The notes under the pieces: generated by a model
Seen by the model: the letters and a program-made list of their open reading frames with translations, nothing else
The model's database searches: none
What the model was told of the DNA's origin: nothing
Source: Chara braunii
Lineage: Eukaryota; Streptophyta; Charophyceae; Charales; Characeae
Direction of reading: 5' to 3'
Assembly: GCA_003427395.1 (NCBI GenBank)
Contig: BFEA01000353.1
Span: 159,540-189,203 of the forward strand
Length of the DNA: 29,664 bases
Program-made: the position numbers and the translations under genes
Shown here: one piece after another, positions 29,329 to 29,664 of the stretch
Numbering within the stretch: position 1 is the stretch's first letter
Layout of the letters: each line of letters starts with the position of its first letter

Positions 29329-29370
29329 GGGGGTCCATTTTAGAGGGGGGGAGGTAAATAATGGACCCCC
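29329..29370. repeat. GGGGGTCCATT / AATGGACCCCC hairpin
   Basis: Perfect 11-base arms (29329 to 29339 and 29360 to 29370) enclose 20 bases rich in G. Poly-A and poly-T runs lie nearby on both sides. This is strand-symmetric and might form a stable cruciform or RNA hairpin, for example as an end of an element. A terminator role is not shown. Confidence 0.75.
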
Positions 29371-29454
29371 TTTCATTGTTTTTTTTACTACTTTTCTCTT
29401 TGCAGTTCTATTAAACCATTGCTAAGTATTTTATTGTTTTTTTTTTTTTTTTTG

Positions 29455-29479
29455 AGAGATTGATTGATTGATTAATTGG

Positions 29480-29544
<65 letters not shown>

Positions 29545-29625
29545 CGATTGATTGGTTGATTGATTGATTGATTGATTGGTTTGATTGTTTGTTTTGGGGG
29601 GTGGATTGCTTGATTGATTGATTGG

Positions 29626-29664
<39 letters not shown>
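29455..29664. repeat. GATT microsatellite to the end of the window
   Basis: A nearly pure GATT tetranucleotide repeat with a few single-base changes and one GTTTGTTTTGGGGGG interruption near 29585 reaches the window edge, so its true length is unknown. It is the complement of the AATC block at 395 to 478. Confidence 0.95.

Overview
The window looks like repeat-rich nuclear DNA from a eukaryote. The evidence is long GA/GAA/GATT microsatellites, foldback and tandem repeats, TATA-like and splice-like signals, isolated ambiguous bases, and coding remnants of mobile-element type broken by stops and frameshifts. I see no bacterial operons, rRNA, tRNA or CRISPR. The protein families (a large protein with a G-H-T-H-x-x-I-D motif, and a ParB-like plus methyltransferase-like protein) remind me of the very repetitive genome of a charophyte green alga such as Chara. 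That assignment is from memory and is inference only.

Layout. 1-2060: purine-rich simple sequence with an internal duplication about 1.45 kb apart and a GATT/AATC inverted block. 2280-2540: an imperfect foldback palindrome, followed by a possible tiny first exon at 2597. 2660-5310: AT-rich, no supported gene. 5313-6434 (minus): a broken gene of unknown family. 6899-8660: direct duplications and a 146-bp tandem repeat. 8760-15010: a higher-order array in which one composite module recurs about four times. It carries a minus-strand gene family: one intact 314-codon ORF at 13201-14145, one damaged paralog at 10345-11220, one 3' remnant near 9.1-9.27 kb and one geneless unit. 15230-15795: a tandem duplication. 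16154-17061 and 17555-18455 (minus): two tandem, independently broken paralogs ending in a D-C-P-Y-C-D motif. 18541-21591 (minus): a decayed transposase-like gene of the type I know as DUF7869. 22200-22960: a 21-bp minisatellite. 23.5-25.4 kb: repeats and a dense array of short palindromes. 25472-29190 (plus): a decayed long gene with a disordered basic N-terminal half, a ParB-like motif and a C-terminal part resembling a degenerate beta-class DNA methyltransferase. 29126-29664: CCGCGG palindromes, a G/C hairpin and a GATT microsatellite.

The most striking non-coding signal is a 16-bp dyad with consensus TGCGARTNARYTCGCA. It is present in about 35 to 40 copies in spacers between 7.4 and 25.3 kb and is embedded in several unrelated flanking repeats. 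In places both arms change together, so symmetry is kept. It is absent from the coding bodies and densest just upstream of the ParB-like gene. A protein-binding site of a mobile element or of its host control system is a reasonable hypothesis but is not proven here. Nearly all genes are damaged, so the region reads as a graveyard of one or more large mobile elements rather than as active host genes.
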